NCBI GenBank assembly: GCA_021108325.1
Contig: JAIORB010000119.1
Location: forward strand, 1 to 64,000
Reading direction: 5' to 3'
Origin: Bacteroidales bacterium
GTDB taxonomy: Bacteria; Bacteroidota; Bacteroidia; Bacteroidales; UBA12077
DNA: 64,000 nt
Under the pieces are notes generated by a model, which made no database searches, was not told the origin of the DNA, and was given only the letters and a program-made list of their open reading frames with translations. Position 1 is the stretch's first letter; every line of letters starts with the position of its first letter. Shown here one piece after another: positions 62,609 through 64,000 of this stretch. A program made the translations under genes and the position numbers.

Positions 62609-63901
62609 ATGTCAAAAGAATTTAAAGCAACAGAATACATTTTACAATCAGTTAATACCGGCAAACAATTTAAGGATGCAGGTTGGACTTTAGATGCTCC
62701 AGGAGAAGATAAACCTTCTTTAATTCGTGCCATATATCAGAAAAAACAAATTAATGTCAAAGATATCTCACATGGTATATACAGATTCGCTGATTGGTTA
62801 CCAATACATAAAACATTGAAGGGCTCATCAGCTCCCATAACATATAAAAGTGAAGGTTTAGCAAAACATTTAGGTTTAAGTAATCTATATATTACATTTA
62901 GTGGATACTGGCCTGAAATAGGCTCAAATTTTCCAACCTGTTCATTTAAAGAAACAGAAGCATATGCGGTATGTGGAAGGCTTTCAGATGATGAAAAGGA
63001 AGTTTTAGTAGTTGCATCTGCTGGTAACACAGCAAGAGCATTTGCAAGTGTTTGTTCTGCAAACAATATTCCATTATTATTGTGTGTTCCTGAAGACTAT
63101 CTAGACGTTATGTGGTTTAATAAACCTATTAACGACTGTGTAAAATTAGTAGCAACAAAAAGTGGAAGTGATTATTATGATGCCATTCATTTATCTAACC
63201 TGGCTTGCCAACTAGATGGTTTTATTCCTGAAGGTGGTGCTAAAAATATTGCCCGACGCGAAGGTATGGGAACTACTGTTCTTTCTGCTGTACATGAAAT
63301 AAGAAAAATACCGGACTACTACTTTCAGGCTGTCGGCAGTAGTACAGGTGCAATAGCTGCATGGGAAGCTAATTTAAGGCTAATAGAAGATGGTAGATTC
63401 GGTAATAACAAAATGAAATTAATGGTTTCACAAAACGAACCGTTTAAAATATTGCAAGACGCATGGAGAGCTGATTCACGCGAAATATTACCAATGGACG
63501 ATGACGAAGAACGTAAAAAAGTCGAAATAATTATTTCAAAAGTATTATCAAACAGAAGGCCTAATTATTCAATACCGGGAGGATTATATGACGCTATGAA
63601 AGATGCCGGTGGCGATGTTCTTACTGCAACTAACGAAGAACTTATTGAAGCAGGTAAATTATTTGAAGAGCTGGAAGGTAATGATATTCATTCTGCAGCA
63701 GCAGTTGCAACATCAACGTTAATTAAAGCTGTAAATGATGGTACCGTTGAAAAAGATGCTTTAGTAATGTTAAATATTACTGGTGGTGGTGAAGAAAAAT
63801 TTAAACGTGAAAACGAACTAATATACCTTAAACCAAAACATATTTTTGATATTAATCCAAGTTTAGAAACGGTTAAAGAAGTTTTAGATAAACTATTTTA
63901 A
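62609..63901 (+). CDS. Probable cysteate synthase (PLP enzyme, threonine-synthase-like)
   Basis: The 430-residue fold-type II PLP enzyme has the Schiff-base lysine K114 in NFPTCSFKETEAYAV. The phosphate- and PLP-binding turn is SAGNTARAFAS, followed by GSSTGAIAAWE and NITGGGEEKF. The N-terminal GIYRFADWLPIHKTLKGSS and overall length match cysteate synthase rather than Bacteroidota threonine synthase. Cysteate synthase makes cysteate from phosphoserine and sulfite. In Bacteroidota it feeds sulfonolipid (capnine) synthesis. The acyltransferase and reductase are not in the window. Confidence 0.8.
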   Translation: MSKEFKATEYILQSVNTGKQFKDAGWTLDAPGEDKPSLIRAIYQKKQINVKDISHGIYRFADWLPIHKTLKGSSAPITYKSEGLAKHLGLSNLYITFSGYWPEIGSNFPTCSFKETEAYAVCGRLSDDEKEVLVVASAGNTARAFASVCSANNIPLLLCVPEDYLDVMWFNKPINDCVKLVATKSGSDYYDAIHLSNLACQLDGFIPEGGAKNIARREGMGTTVLSAVHEIRKIPDYYFQAVGSSTGAIAAWEANLRLIEDGRFGNNKMKLMVSQNEPFKILQDAWRADSREILPMDDDEERKKVEIIISKVLSNRRPNYSIPGGLYDAMKDAGGDVLTATNEELIEAGKLFEELEGNDIHSAAAVATSTLIKAVNDGTVEKDALVMLNITGGGEEKFKRENELIYLKPKHIFDINPSLETVKEVLDKLF

Positions 63902-63933
63902 ATATTGGTGCGAAATCTAATAATTGATATAAG

Positions 63934-64000
63934 TTAAAGCCGGGGAATCCACCTACTAACTCTTTTCATATAATTAGCATAATCATCACCAAATTGATTA
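63934..64000 (-). CDS. Isoprenylcysteine methyltransferase-family protein (C-terminal end, cut by edge)
   Basis: The reverse frame reads NQFGDDYANYMKRVSRWIPRL and a stop at 63936-63934. This is the hallmark end (YxxYMxRVxRWIP) of the ICMT/PEMT family membrane methyltransferases. Only 21 residues are in the window. It is convergent with the cysteate synthase gene. Confidence 0.7.
   Translation of the reverse strand, partial: NQFGDDYANYMKRVSRWIPRL

Overview
The window is AT-rich DNA of a member of the Bacteroidota. The evidence is a SusC/SusD pair, two proteins with type IX secretion (T9SS) C-terminal sorting domains, a PorV/PorQ-family protein, TonB-dependent receptors with N-terminal carboxypeptidase-like domains, a BlaI/BlaR1 pair and TAnnTTTG-type -7 promoter elements. 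The species cannot be told from the sequence. No rRNA or tRNA gene was seen. Both edges cut genes: an ABC ATPase on the left and a probable isoprenylcysteine methyltransferase-family protein on the right.

Layout. 1-5.2 kb: ABC ATPase, a permease/M1-aminopeptidase fusion and a MORN-type lipoprotein. 5.2-13.5 kb, mostly minus strand: a ParE/RelE-type toxin-antitoxin pair, thioredoxin reductase with an atypical thioredoxin, an AraC/GyrI regulator, two exported proteins, an ECF sigma/anti-sigma pair and a large FtsX/MacB-type permease. 13.8-19.1 kb, plus strand: a small membrane protein, an O-antigen-ligase-like protein with TPRs and two T9SS cargo proteins, followed by a PorV/PorQ-like gene remnant. 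19.4-36.1 kb: CPBP proteases, an M1-like peptidase, a beta-lactamase-family hydrolase, decayed gene remnants, SusD/SusC, a LytS/LytTR-type two-component pair, an MBL hydrolase, a TonB-dependent receptor and a membrane-anchored AraC regulator.

36.2-45 kb is the accessory and defence segment. It holds a HigBA module flanked by long inverted repeats, an orphan helical protein preceded by a 21-bp tandem repeat, and a complete type II-C CRISPR-Cas locus. The locus has a three-spacer array, cas2, cas1, a REP-associated tyrosine transposase (RAYT) with palindromes of its own, a large cas9, and a tracrRNA that I recognised upstream of and divergent from cas9. The tracrRNA anti-repeat pairs with the array repeat and ends in a strong terminator.

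45-64 kb: a second FtsX/MacB permease, a PorV/PorQ protein, small regulators (GyrI-like, YafY/WYL, DksA-like), a tricorn-type protease, a 5'-nucleotidase, an operon of ExbD-like protein, BlaI, BlaR1 and a LolA-like protein under an apparent BlaI-type operator, a half-size permease and a probable cysteate synthase. The last is the first step expected for sulfonolipid (capnine) synthesis.

The most notable items are the tracrRNA and the RAYT inside the cas operon, a matching sigma-54-like promoter plus TGTTC-N6-GAACA site upstream of both large permease genes, the ExbD-BlaI-BlaR1 operon in which BlaR1 itself seems to carry an ExbD-like domain, the 21-bp tandem-repeat leader, and an AraC gene whose start codon lies in a perfect hairpin.
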